Source: Actinospineispora acaciae DSM 45401
GTDB taxonomy: Bacteria; Actinomycetota; Actinomycetes; Mycobacteriales; Pseudonocardiaceae
NCBI RefSeq assembly: GCF_000620785.1
Contig: NZ_JIAI01000001.1
Location: 1,178,001-1,242,000, forward strand
Reading direction: 5' to 3'
Length of the DNA: 64,000 bases
The notes beneath the pieces were generated by a model. It had not been told where the DNA came from, searched no databases, and worked only from the letters and a program-made list of their open reading frames with translations. Made by a program: the position numbers and the translations under genes. Of the stretch, positions 24,267 through 32,404 are shown piece by piece (position 1 is the stretch's first letter; every line of letters starts with the position of its first letter).

Positions 24267-25555
24267 GCCTGCCCGCGAGCGCCGACGTCGTGGTCGTCGG
24301 CAGCGGCGTCACCGGCGCCGCGACCGCCGCCGCCGTGGCCGCCCGGGGCGCCACCGTGGTGCTGCTGGACAAGGAGGACGGCCCCGCCCGCGAGGCGTCC
24401 GGGCGGGCGCAGGGCTCACTGCGTGTTCAGGGCCGGCACGGCGCCGAGCTACGGCTGGCCGAGGAGGCCCTGCGGCTGTGGACCGAGGCCGCCGCCGACG
24501 GCGACTTCGAGCTGGTCACGGGCGGCAACCTCTACCTGCTGACCAGGCCGGAGGAGCTGGCGAGGCTGCGCGCGCTTGTCGCCGAGGCACACCGCGCCGG
24601 CCTTACCGGAGTGGAGCTGCTCGACGCCGACGCCACCCGCGAGGTCATGCCGTCCGCGACCGGCCCGCTGCTCGGCGCGATGTGCAGCCCCGGCGACGCG
24701 CACTGCCACCCCCGCAAGGGCACCGAGCTCTACGCCCGCCGGGCGCGGGCCGCCGGCGCGCACCCGGCCTACGGCGTCAAGGCCGTCCGGCTGCTCGCGG
24801 CCGGCGCCCGGATCACCGGCGTGGACACCACCGAGGGCTCGATCCGCGCCGGCGCCGTCGTGGTCGCCGCCGGGATCTGGACGCCGCACCTGGCCCGCAC
24901 CGTCGGGCTGTCCGTGCCGATCATGCCGGTGGTGATGTCCGAGCTGGAGACCGAGCCCGCCGAGCCGTTGTTCGCCCAGAGCATCCGGGCGTTCGGGTTC
25001 GGCGCCGTGCAGCGCCCCAACGGCAAGCTGATCGTCAGCGCCGGGCTCAACGCCAGGGTCGCGCACGGCGTCTCGCTGGCCGACCTGCACGGCCTGCGCT
25101 ACTGGCTGCCCCGCGCGCTGGCCTTCCGCCGCAACCTGCGCCTGTCCGTGGACCTCGCGCGCATCGCCCACCAGGTCAGGACCCGCTCGACCCTGTCCCC
25201 CGAGCACGTCCCGCACGTCTCGCCCGAACCGCCGTGCGACCGCCCGCTGGTGGACTCCGCGCTGGCCCGCCTCGCGTCGGTGGTGCCCGCGCTGCGCGGC
25301 GTCGCGGTGTCCCGGTACTGGGGCGGCGTGGTCGACATGACCCCGGACGGGCTGCCGATCATCGACGGCGGCGCCGGCCCGAGCGGGCTCACCCTGGTGA
25401 CCGGGCTGTGCGGGCACGGTTTCACCCTCGGGCCGGTGCTCGGCGAGATCGCCGCCGACCTGGCCACCGAGGGCCGCACCGCGCGCGACATCGAGGAGTT
25501 CCGGCTCGCCCGGTTCGCCGAGGGGCCGGTCCCCCAGCCGGAGATGACCATCTGA
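24263..25555 (+). CDS. DAO-type FAD-dependent amino/imino acid oxidase or dehydrogenase
   Basis: 430 residues from ATG 24263, overlapping the previous stop by 4 bp. The N-terminal dinucleotide motif is VVVVGSGVTGAATAAAVAAR with an acidic residue at LLDKEDG. Other landmarks are EASGRAQGSLR, DAHCHPRKGTELY, VVVAAGIWTPHLA and the C-terminal DMTPDGLPIIDGG...LVTGLCGHGFTLGP, as in sarcosine/glycine/D-amino acid oxidases. It would oxidise an amine or imino acid delivered by the preceding enzyme. The stop is separated by 1 bp from the convergent DUF899 gene. Confidence 0.87.
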   Translation: MSLPASADVVVVGSGVTGAATAAAVAARGATVVLLDKEDGPAREASGRAQGSLRVQGRHGAELRLAEEALRLWTEAAADGDFELVTGGNLYLLTRPEELARLRALVAEAHRAGLTGVELLDADATREVMPSATGPLLGAMCSPGDAHCHPRKGTELYARRARAAGAHPAYGVKAVRLLAAGARITGVDTTEGSIRAGAVVVAAGIWTPHLARTVGLSVPIMPVVMSELETEPAEPLFAQSIRAFGFGAVQRPNGKLIVSAGLNARVAHGVSLADLHGLRYWLPRALAFRRNLRLSVDLARIAHQVRTRSTLSPEHVPHVSPEPPCDRPLVDSALARLASVVPALRGVAVSRYWGGVVDMTPDGLPIIDGGAGPSGLTLVTGLCGHGFTLGPVLGEIAADLATEGRTARDIEEFRLARFAEGPVPQPEMTI

Positions 25556-25556
25556 G

Positions 25557-26294
25557 CTACTCGTACTCGTCGTGCAGCCGCCACCACCAGACACCATCGG
25601 GCAGGTGGGAGCGCCCGGGCGGTTCCTCCCAGGGCTCCTGGCGCCCGAGCGGGGTCAGGTCGAGGTAGTTGAACGTGCCGTTCAGCAGGTCCGTACCCCG
25701 CGCGTAGGTCGAGTAGGTGTGGAAGACGTCCCCGCCGTCGCTGCCGTCGCGGAGGAAGACGCTGATACCGGGCCCTTCGCCGTGGGCCTCGTTGCCAGCT
25801 AGCGGTTCGTAGTTGTACTCGACGGGGGCCACCGACTCGTCGAGCGTGACGTGGAAGTCGTAGTTGAAGTCGCCGCCGTACGAGGAGTACCAGGGCACCG
25901 TCCAGCCCATCCGTTCCTTGAACGGCAGGAGCGTGGCCAGCGGGGCGCGGGAGACCAGGACCAGCGAGGTGTCCCGGGCGTGCAGGTGCGCCGGGTGGCC
26001 GATGTTGTCGACCAGCAGGGAACACCCCTGGCAGCCCGCGTCCCAGCTCGGGTCGAACATGAAGTGGTAGACGATCAGCTGCCGGCGCCCGTCGAACAGG
26101 TCGGCCAGGGTGACCCGCCCCTCCGTTCCCTCGAAGACGTACTCCTTGTCGATCCTGACCATCGGCAGCCTGCGCCGTTCGGCGTTCAGCTCGTCCCGGG
26201 CGCGGGTGAACTCCTTCTCCCTGGCGAGCAGCCGCTTGCGGGCGGCCACCCATACCTCGCGCGACACGCTCGTCGGCAGGTTCGTCGGAGCCAT
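25557..26294 (-). CDS. DUF899 thioredoxin-like protein
   Basis: 245 residues from ATG 26294, which overlaps the MFS stop as TGATG. Family marks are ARKRLLAREKEFTRARDELN, RRRLPMVRIDKEYVFEGTEG, LIVYHFMFDPSWDAGCQGCS and NYDFHVTLDESVAPVEYNYE. The CQGCS segment takes the place of a thioredoxin-like active site, although the function of DUF899 proteins is not known. Coupling with an MFS transporter is seen here but does not identify a substrate. Confidence 0.82.
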   Translation of the reverse strand: MAPTNLPTSVSREVWVAARKRLLAREKEFTRARDELNAERRRLPMVRIDKEYVFEGTEGRVTLADLFDGRRQLIVYHFMFDPSWDAGCQGCSLLVDNIGHPAHLHARDTSLVLVSRAPLATLLPFKERMGWTVPWYSSYGGDFNYDFHVTLDESVAPVEYNYEPLAGNEAHGEGPGISVFLRDGSDGGDVFHTYSTYARGTDLLNGTFNYLDLTPLGRQEPWEEPPGRSHLPDGVWWWRLHDEYE

Positions 26295-27496
26295 CACAGG
26301 TCACCCCCGCGCACCGAGGCCCGCACGCGCAGCGCCGGAGCGGCCGCACGCAGGACGGCGAACAGCGCGACCCCGACCGCCGCGCACCCCAGCCACAGCG
26401 CGGTGGCGCCGGCCCGCTCCAGCACTGCGGTGCCGAGCAGCGGCCCGAGCGCACCGCCCACGCCCCAGGTGGTGGCGGCGATCCCCATGTACCCGCCGCG
26501 CAGGTCGGCCGGAGCCAGGTCGGCGAAAATGGCACCGAACATCACGGCGATGCCGACCTCGCCCGCCGTCCACACCAGAACCGCCCCGGCGTATCCCACG
26601 CCGCCGTGCACGACAGCTCCCAGCCCGAACCCCAGCCCGACCAGGAGCATCGAGGCACCCAGCACCACGTACTTGTCGCGGCCGGCGAGCAGCCGCACCG
26701 CAAGCGGCTGGGCGATGAGGATCACGACCCCGTTGACGGCCAGGATCGTCCCGTACATCGCCGAGGGCAGCCCGTCGGCCGTCATGGCCAGCGGGAGCGT
26801 CGAGAACGCCTGGAAGAACAGCGAGAAGTACGCCACGAAGATCAACGCCGTGGTGATCAGCAGGCGGTCGTGGAGCACGACCGGCAGCAGCGCCCGCCTG
26901 CTCGCCCCCGATGCCGCCGGCCGGGTCTCGGGCACCCGCAGCCACACGACCAGCGCCGCGCCGGCCGAGGCGGCGGCGTTGAGCCAGAACAGCAGCCCGT
27001 AGCCGTAGCGGACCAGAACCCCACCCATGATCGCGGAGACGGAGAAGCCCAGGTTGGTCGCCCAGAACAGCAGCCCGAAGGCGCGCATTCGCTCCCGCGC
27101 GCCCGGCAGGTCCGCCACCGAGGCCGTCCCCGCCGGCCGGGCCAACTCCGAGACCAGGCCGACCCCGACCGCCGACGCCACGATCGCCGGCAGCGTGTCC
27201 GCCGAGCCGAGCGCCACCAGCGCGAACGCGGTCCCCAGGAACCCGGCCAGCATCGTGTGCCGGCGGCCGATCCGGTCGCTCAACCAGCCACCGAGCAACA
27301 GCGACCCCGCCGTGCCGGCGCCCACCGCGGCGGCCACCGCACCGGCGGTCGCCGGCGAGAGCTGCCGGTCCTGCGTCAGGTACAGCACGAGGAACGTCTG
27401 GGCGAACCCGCCGGCCCGGCTCACGAAGTGCACCGTCGCCAGTGCCCCGATCAGACCCGGCAGGCGCAGGCGCGGCCGGGAAAGTGTGGAAGTCAT
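26294..27496 (-). CDS. MFS transporter
   Basis: 400 residues from ATG 27496; an in-frame ATG at 27523 is an alternative and neither has a clear ribosome site. There are 12 membrane segments. Loop 2-3 is GWLSDRIGRRHTMLAGFLG, preceded by QTFLVLYLTQDRQLSPATAG, a pattern common in drug-efflux MFS proteins. It is the first gene of a pair with DUF899 and is divergent from the TetR gene at 27685. It is a reasonable efflux target for that repressor, though this is inference. Confidence 0.85.
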   Translation of the reverse strand: MTSTLSRPRLRLPGLIGALATVHFVSRAGGFAQTFLVLYLTQDRQLSPATAGAVAAAVGAGTAGSLLLGGWLSDRIGRRHTMLAGFLGTAFALVALGSADTLPAIVASAVGVGLVSELARPAGTASVADLPGARERMRAFGLLFWATNLGFSVSAIMGGVLVRYGYGLLFWLNAAASAGAALVVWLRVPETRPAASGASRRALLPVVLHDRLLITTALIFVAYFSLFFQAFSTLPLAMTADGLPSAMYGTILAVNGVVILIAQPLAVRLLAGRDKYVVLGASMLLVGLGFGLGAVVHGGVGYAGAVLVWTAGEVGIAVMFGAIFADLAPADLRGGYMGIAATTWGVGGALGPLLGTAVLERAGATALWLGCAAVGVALFAVLRAAAPALRVRASVRGGDL

Positions 27497-27543
27497 GACC
27501 GAGACGCTAAGCAGCACAGTCATAAAGAAAAAGCGATAGTTCT

Positions 27544-27558
27544 CGATCGATTCGATCG
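27544..27558. promoter_or_regulatory. 7-1-7 palindrome in the MFS promoter region
   Basis: cgatcga-t-tcgatcg is a perfect palindrome 48 bp upstream of the MFS start at 27496, or 21 bp upstream of the alternative start at 27523. It sits in an AT-richer stretch between the MFS and tetR genes and is likely promoter-linked. It is unrelated in sequence to the larger palindrome at 27653, so it may bind a different protein. Confidence 0.35.
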
Positions 27559-27652
27559 CTATACGCGATGTTTTTCGGGCGCCGCATAGCTTGTTGGGAT
27601 GTCGCGCATGGTCTGGAGTGTGCGGAACCCCAGGTAGGTATGCGGCGGCGAT

Positions 27653-27676
27653 GTGTACGGTACGCGTACCGTACAC
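27653..27676. promoter_or_regulatory. 24-bp perfect palindrome, probable TetR operator
   Basis: The left half is gtgtacggtacg and the right half is its exact reverse complement, giving 24 bp with no spacer. It ends 8 bp before the tetR GTG start, so bound repressor would block the tetR-monooxygenase promoter or its initiation site. The size fits two overlapping TetR-dimer sites. Confidence 0.78.
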
Positions 27677-27684
27677 TTACGGAC

Positions 27685-28257
27685 GTGATCGCACGGGGTA
27701 AGGAGCGGGAGGACGCGATCCTCGGTGCCGCGATGCGGCTGCTCGCGGGCGGTGGGTACGAGGCGTTGACGATCGACGCGGTGGCGGCCGAGGCGCACGC
27801 CAGCAAGGCCACGATCTACCGGCGCTGGCGCAACAAGGCCGAGCTGGTCGAGGCGGCGCTGGACGCGCACGACGCGGCCTTCAACGACGAGGTGCCCGAC
27901 ACCGGCTCGCTGCGCGGTGACCTGGTCGCGGTGCTGGAGATGCTGCGGCGCAAGGCGCGCGAGTTCCCGCCGGACGTGGCGGTCGAGATGCTGCGGTTGA
28001 TGGAGCACGACGCCGAGCTGGCCGCCGCCCTGCGCCGCCACCTCGCCGACGAGGAGCTCTCGCCGTTCCACGCCCCGCTCGCCCGCGCGGTCGAGCGGGG
28101 TGAGGTTCGCCGGGAGGTGGACGGCGAGCTGGTGCACGACGTGGCCGAGGCGATGATCGTCCACCGGCTGCGGCTCAGGGTTTCGTTGGACGACGCGTTC
28201 GTCGATCGGCTGGTCGACGACGTGCTGATGGTCCTGATCGAGAAGGGGAAGTCGTGA
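27685..28257 (+). CDS. TetR-family transcriptional repressor
   Basis: 190 residues from GTG 27685. The open frame extends upstream through the palindrome, which argues for this later start. The N-terminal helix-turn-helix is AILGAAMRLLAGGGYEALTI, then DAVAAEAHASKATIYRRWRN and KAELVEAAL. The C-terminal ligand domain is of the AcrR/TetR_C type. The stop overlaps the GTG of the FAD monooxygenase (GTGA), so repressor and enzyme form one autoregulated operon controlled through the 24-bp palindrome. The ligand is probably the monooxygenase substrate. Confidence 0.9.
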   Translation: MIARGKEREDAILGAAMRLLAGGGYEALTIDAVAAEAHASKATIYRRWRNKAELVEAALDAHDAAFNDEVPDTGSLRGDLVAVLEMLRRKAREFPPDVAVEMLRLMEHDAELAAALRRHLADEELSPFHAPLARAVERGEVRREVDGELVHDVAEAMIVHRLRLRVSLDDAFVDRLVDDVLMVLIEKGKS

Positions 28258-29702
28258 CGGTGATCGTTGCCGGGGCGGGGCCCACGGGCCTCACGCTGGC
28301 CTGCGAGCTGGCTCGCCGAGGGGTGCCGTGCCGGGTCCTGGACAAGGCGCCGGGGCTCTTCCCCGGATCCCGGGGCAAGGGCCTGTCCCCGCGTACCCAG
28401 GAGGTCTTCGACGACCTCGGGGTCGGGGACGCGGTGCGCGCGGGCGGGATGCCGTTCCCGTCCTTCCGGATGTACTCCGGCCGCGAGATCGTCGCCGAGC
28501 GCACGCTCGCCGAGATGCTCGGCGCCGAGCTGCCCAGCGGTCCGGACGTGCCGTATCCGAGCATCTGGCTGCTGCCGCAGTGGCGCACCGACGAGATCCT
28601 GCGGGACCGGCTGGTCGAGCTGGGCGGGTCCGTGGAGTTCGGGGCCGAGGTCACCGGCTTCGAGCAGGACGCGGACGGGGTGACGGTCACGGTGGTGCGC
28701 GGCGGTGTCGAGCGGCGGGAGCGCGCGGACTACCTGGTGGGCGCGGACGGCGGGCGCAGCGCGGTGCGCAAGGCGCTCGGGGTGGGCTTCGCCGGCGAGA
28801 CCTTCGAGACCGAGCGGACGCTGATCGGGGACGTGCGGGCCGAGGGCCTCGACGGCGTCTTCTGCCACATGCTGACCAGGGCCGGCGACCTGTCCGAGCG
28901 GTTCGGGCTGTGGAACCTGCCGAACAGCCCCTACTACCAGTTCGTCGCGACCATGCCCACCGACCAGGTGCCGCCGCTGACCTTGGCGGGCGTCCAGGAG
29001 CTGATGGTCCAGCGTTCCGGCCGCGACGACATCCGGCTGCACGACCTGCGCTGGATCTCGCTGTACCAGGTGAACGTCAGGATGGTCGACCGGTTCCGGG
29101 TCGGGCGGGTGTTCCTCGCCGGGGACGCCGCCCACGTGCACTCCTCGGCCAGCGGGCAGGGGCTCAACACCAGCGTGCAGGACGGCTACAACCTGGGCTG
29201 GAAGCTCGCCGCCGTGCTCGCCGGCGCCCCCGACGAGCTGCTCGACACCTACGAGGCCGAGCGGATGCCGGTCGCCGCCCACGTGCTCGGCATGACCACC
29301 GAGATGCACCGCCGCGACTTCCTCCCCTCCACGGACCCGACGCCCGCGATCCACCAGCTCGACGTCACCTACCGGGGTGGCCCGCTCGCCGTGGACGATC
29401 GGGCCGAGCCGGGGCGGCTCCGGGCCGGCGACCGCGCGCCCGACGCTCCGCTGGAGGACGGCAGGCGGCTCTTCGACGTGTTCCGGGGGCCGCACTTCAC
29501 GCTGCTCGCGTTCGGCGGCGCGGCGGCCGACGGGTTCGACCTGCCGGTGGTACGGGTGGCCAGGTCCGAGGCGTACGACGTGGCCGGTTCCGCGCTGGTG
29601 CTGGTCCGGCCGGACGGCTACATCGGCGTCATCACCGAGTCCGTACAGACGGTTCGTGACTATCTCGGACGCGTGTCCAAAGGGGCCTCGATGCCGGGCT
29701 GA
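28254..29702 (+). CDS. FAD-dependent aromatic-compound monooxygenase (PHBH/PheA-TfdB type)
   Basis: 482 residues from a GTG. It has VIVAGAGPTGLTLACELARR (FAD GxGxxG), DYLVGADGGRSAVRKALGV (DG motif) and GRVFLAGDAAHVHSSASGQG (GD motif). A C-terminal thioredoxin-like domain of about 110 residues follows, typical of phenol hydroxylase and rifampicin-monooxygenase relatives. It would hydroxylate an aromatic or polyketide-like substrate with NAD(P)H and O2. Its position behind a tightly placed TetR repressor suggests detoxification or catabolism of an inducing aromatic. Confidence 0.88.
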   Translation: MTVIVAGAGPTGLTLACELARRGVPCRVLDKAPGLFPGSRGKGLSPRTQEVFDDLGVGDAVRAGGMPFPSFRMYSGREIVAERTLAEMLGAELPSGPDVPYPSIWLLPQWRTDEILRDRLVELGGSVEFGAEVTGFEQDADGVTVTVVRGGVERRERADYLVGADGGRSAVRKALGVGFAGETFETERTLIGDVRAEGLDGVFCHMLTRAGDLSERFGLWNLPNSPYYQFVATMPTDQVPPLTLAGVQELMVQRSGRDDIRLHDLRWISLYQVNVRMVDRFRVGRVFLAGDAAHVHSSASGQGLNTSVQDGYNLGWKLAAVLAGAPDELLDTYEAERMPVAAHVLGMTTEMHRRDFLPSTDPTPAIHQLDVTYRGGPLAVDDRAEPGRLRAGDRAPDAPLEDGRRLFDVFRGPHFTLLAFGGAAADGFDLPVVRVARSEAYDVAGSALVLVRPDGYIGVITESVQTVRDYLGRVSKGASMPG

Positions 29703-29792
29703 GGGAGGACGGCATCCGGGACCGGTCCCGAGCTCCGCGCGGCATGGTTGGGGCCGCGACGTCCCGATCGGACCGGAGGACGCGGTGCTGTG

Positions 29793-30224
29793 ATGGGCGG
29801 ATTCCTCTTGCTGCTGGTGTTCGTGGGCGGTCAGCTCGTGGTGCTGGCCGGGATGATCGCCATATTCATCTTCTTCGAACTGCTGGCCGACCGTATTCGT
29901 CGTCGGCGAATACCGCGTCCGAGCCCGCCGGACTGGCTTGCCGAGTGGCGGGCGGCCAGGCAGCGGTTCCGCGAGCTCCGCGACGAGTACGCCGGTTACG
30001 AGTGCGATCCGTCGGCGGTGCTGCGGCTTCCGGCGCTCGCCGACGTCACCGTGGCCTCCACCGGGCGGTTCGTGGATGCATTCGCCGAGGCACTGGCACT
30101 GCACGGCGAGCACGAGGATCAGGAGCCGGCCGAGGCGTCCGCCAACGCCTACGTTCGGGCCGTGGAGCAGGCCTGGCGGGCGTGGCGGGCCGCTCGTGAG
30201 GCCGCCGAGCGGCTGTCCCGCTGA
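29793..30224 (+). CDS. Hypothetical single-pass membrane protein
   Basis: 143 residues from ATG 29793. One long hydrophobic helix near the start (LLLLVFVGGQLVVLAGMIAI) is followed by a basic stop-transfer stretch DRIRRRRIPR. The cytoplasmic remainder is acidic and alanine-rich (AEWRAARQRFRELRDEYAGY, HGEHEDQEPAEA) and probably helical. I do not recognise the family. It follows the monooxygenase by 90 bp and could be read from the same promoter; it converges on the riboflavin gene with a 10-bp gap. Confidence 0.55.
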   Translation: MGGFLLLLVFVGGQLVVLAGMIAIFIFFELLADRIRRRRIPRPSPPDWLAEWRAARQRFRELRDEYAGYECDPSAVLRLPALADVTVASTGRFVDAFAEALALHGEHEDQEPAEASANAYVRAVEQAWRAWRAAREAAERLSR

Positions 30225-30234
30225 CGCCACCCGT

Positions 30235-31473
30235 TCAGAGGAAGGTGCGCAGGTCGCGCACGTCGATCATGGGCAGGCCCCAGCGCAGCGCGGAGGCCTC
30301 CAGGTCGGCGGCGTCGGCCATGGTGCCGTCGGTGTTCATCACCTCGCAGCACACGCCGACCGGCGCCAGGCCGGCCGCCCGACACAGCGCCACCGTGGAC
30401 TCGGTGTGGCCGGCCCGCTCGGCAAGGAGGCCGGGGCGGGCGGCGACCGGGATGACGTGGCCGGGCGAGGTGAACTCGGCCGGGCGCGCGTCGGGCCGGG
30501 CGAGGCGCCGGACGGTGGCGGCGCGTTCGGCGGCGCTGACGCCGGTGCCGGTCGCCGGGCTGTGATCGACCGAGGCCAGGTCCACGGGGGCGTGGAACGC
30601 GGTGCCCTGGCGGTCGCCTCGGCCGGGCAGGGCCGGGATCTCCAGCCGTTCCAGGACCTCCGGCGCGCACGGCACGCACGGGTAGCCGTACACCTCGGTG
30701 AGCAGGAAGGTGAACGCGGCGGGACGCAGCTCGGCGCCGGCGAAGATGACGTCGCCCTCGACCTCGCGGTCGCCGTCCCAGACCACCACCGCGCCGCCCG
30801 CCGCGAGCTGCCTGACCACCTTCTCCACGCCGATCCGCCCGGAGACGTGCCCGGCCCAGCCCAGCGCCGAGACCGCCCCGGCGACCCGCGCGCCGGCCGT
30901 CGCGGCCCGGTCGCCGGCCAGCCGGGCGACCAGGTCGGACTCCAGGTTGACCCGGTCCCCCACCGCCAGGTCCGACAGCGTCGTCTCGGCCAGCGTGGAC
31001 GGGATCAACGCCACCGAGAACCTGTCCTTGATCACCTCGGCGACGGTCAGGCTGACCCCGTCCACCGCGATCGAGCCCTTGGGCGTCACCAGCGGGACGA
31101 ACCGGGCCGGGGGCCGGATCCACAGCCGCCGCCCCGCCCCGAGGTCGTCCACCCCGACGATCTTCCCGACGGCGTCGACGTGGCCCTGCACCAGATGCCC
31201 GTCCAGCGGGTCACCGACCGCGAGCGGGGTCTCCAGGTTCACCCGGCGGCCGGGGACCAGCACGTCGTCGAAGGTGCTCCGCCGCCGCGTCTCGGTGCTG
31301 ACCGACGCGGTGACCAGGTCCTGGTCCAGCCGCTCGGCGGTGACGCAGACGCCCGCGACGCTCAACGAGCCGCCCGGGACCAGCCGCCCCGAGGACTTGG
31401 CGGCGCGAACGACCACCCGGTCGCCGTCGGCGGACTCGATCAGCCCGATCTCGTCGATGTTCCCCGTGTACAT
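30235..31473 (-). CDS. Riboflavin synthase-DHBP synthase fusion
   Basis: 412 residues from ATG 31473, chosen because MYTGNIDEIG matches the usual riboflavin synthase start and aaggg lies about 8 nt upstream. Residues 1-190 hold two lumazine-binding repeats (GVCVTAERL, HLVQGHVDAVG, GVSLTVAEV). Residues about 215-412 form 3,4-dihydroxy-2-butanone-4-phosphate synthase: DREVEGDVIFAG, QGTAFHAPVD, TGTGVSAAERAATVRRLA, SPGHVIPV, AGHTESTVAL and CCEVMNTDGTMA. Both steps lead to riboflavin. The usual partner of DHBP synthase is GTP cyclohydrolase II, so this pairing is unusual; no other rib gene is in the window. Confidence 0.88.
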   Translation of the reverse strand: MYTGNIDEIGLIESADGDRVVVRAAKSSGRLVPGGSLSVAGVCVTAERLDQDLVTASVSTETRRRSTFDDVLVPGRRVNLETPLAVGDPLDGHLVQGHVDAVGKIVGVDDLGAGRRLWIRPPARFVPLVTPKGSIAVDGVSLTVAEVIKDRFSVALIPSTLAETTLSDLAVGDRVNLESDLVARLAGDRAATAGARVAGAVSALGWAGHVSGRIGVEKVVRQLAAGGAVVVWDGDREVEGDVIFAGAELRPAAFTFLLTEVYGYPCVPCAPEVLERLEIPALPGRGDRQGTAFHAPVDLASVDHSPATGTGVSAAERAATVRRLARPDARPAEFTSPGHVIPVAARPGLLAERAGHTESTVALCRAAGLAPVGVCCEVMNTDGTMADAADLEASALRWGLPMIDVRDLRTFL

Positions 31474-31500
31474 GCCCGGCACCCTTCATCCGCTGAGGAG

Positions 31501-31624
31501 GGCAGGGACCCACATCGGGTCCGAGAAGGGGCGGGGTGTCACCGCGTGGCTCCGGAATCGCGCCGGATCGTTCCTCGCGGGGAGGAACCGGCGGGCTGTC
31601 ACCGCCGCACCTTGGAATCGCGCC
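31501..31624 (-). repeat. Tandem 60-bp repeat with hairpins in the leader of the riboflavin fusion gene
   Basis: Read on the gene's strand, two units start at 31620 and 31560, exactly 60 bp apart. Each has cgattcc, 8 variable bases, gcggtgaca, 1 base, cccgcc, 2 bases, ttc. Each unit then carries its own different hairpin: gttcctc-cccgc-gaggaac in the first and ggaccc-gatgt-gggtcc in the second. Both units are preceded by ggcg. This looks like a duplicated structured element, either RNA in the 5' leader or paired protein sites. It shows no FMN-riboswitch core. Confidence 0.6.
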
Positions 31625-31687
31625 TCGGCCACGGTATGCCCGGGCCGCCGGTGCTGTCGAGTCGGGGGTGTGCGACAGAATCGCGCG

Positions 31688-32292
31688 GTGGGCACGGACG
31701 AGATGGAGAGTGTCGTCGGCGAGGACTTCACCGACGCGCGGCTCGGCGGACAGCACTGGCAGCGCAGGGCCTTCGAGGACTGCGACTTCACCGAGGCCGA
31801 CCTGCGCGGGCTGGTCACGGTCGGCTGCACGTTCACCCGCTGCGACTTCACCCGGGCCGACATCGGCGAGTCGCGCCACACCACTACCGCGTTCCGTTCG
31901 TGCGTCTTCTACCGGGCCCGCTGGCCGGGGCCACGCTGGAGAACTGCAGCCTGCTCGGCTCGACGCTCGTCGAGTGCCGGCTGCGCCCGCTGACCGTGCG
32001 CGAGACGGACCTGACCCTGGCCGCGCTCGGCGGCGCCGACCTCTGCAAGGTCGACATGACCGGTCTGCACCTGCGCGAGGCCAACCTTACCGACAGCAAC
32101 CTGCGCGGCGCGAACCTCACCGACGCCGACCTGACCGGCGCCCGGCTGCTGAACGCCACCCTTCACGACGCCGACCTGCGCGGCGCCCGCATCGACGCCC
32201 ACGCGCTGGTCCAGGCCAAGCTCGCCGGCGCCCGGGTCGACCTGGCCACCGCCGTGGCCTTCGCCGCCGCCCACGGCCTGCGTGTGGACTAG
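31688..32292 (+). pseudogene. Pentapeptide-repeat protein, broken by a one-base frameshift
   Basis: The first part, from GTG 31688 (or ATG 31703), reads GEDFTDARL, FEDCDFTEADLRGL, CTFTRCDFTRADIGES and ends in FRSCVFYRAR. Near 31916-31922 the repeat continues only in the next frame: LAGATLENCSLLGSTLVECR, LREANLTDSNLRGANLTDAD, to the stop at 32292. One extra base there would restore about 200 residues of A(D/N)LxG repeats, the right-handed beta-helix of the MfpA/Qnr type. Some members protect DNA gyrase; most are uncharacterised. Either decay or a sequencing error explains the break. Confidence 0.75.
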
Positions 32293-32308
32293 CAGCATTG
32301 CTCAGAGC

Positions 32309-32400
32309 GTTGTTCACGAATCGCCTCCGGCGATCAAACCGCCTGATCCAGCCGCTCGGACGAGCCTCCGGCCCGCCCTCGCGCCAGGAGCGTGAACAAC
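32309..32400. repeat. 10-bp inverted repeat bounding a 92-bp intergenic element
   Basis: gttgttcacg (32309-32318) and cgtgaacaac (32391-32400) are exact reverse complements separated by 72 bp. The interior holds two copies of gcctccgg. It fills the gap between the convergent pentapeptide and DUF1989 genes. It may act as a bidirectional terminator or be a small mobile remnant; no flanking duplication is visible. Confidence 0.4.
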
Positions 32401-32404
32401 CCTC

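Noticed and set aside
31501-31624. CRISPR-like repeats
   Set aside because: Only two units with partly conserved sequence and hairpins of changing sequence are present, with no spacers of array type and no cas genes.
31483-31687. FMN riboswitch before the riboflavin fusion gene
   Set aside because: The conserved RFN core segments are not found on the gene's strand; only the 60-bp tandem element is visible.
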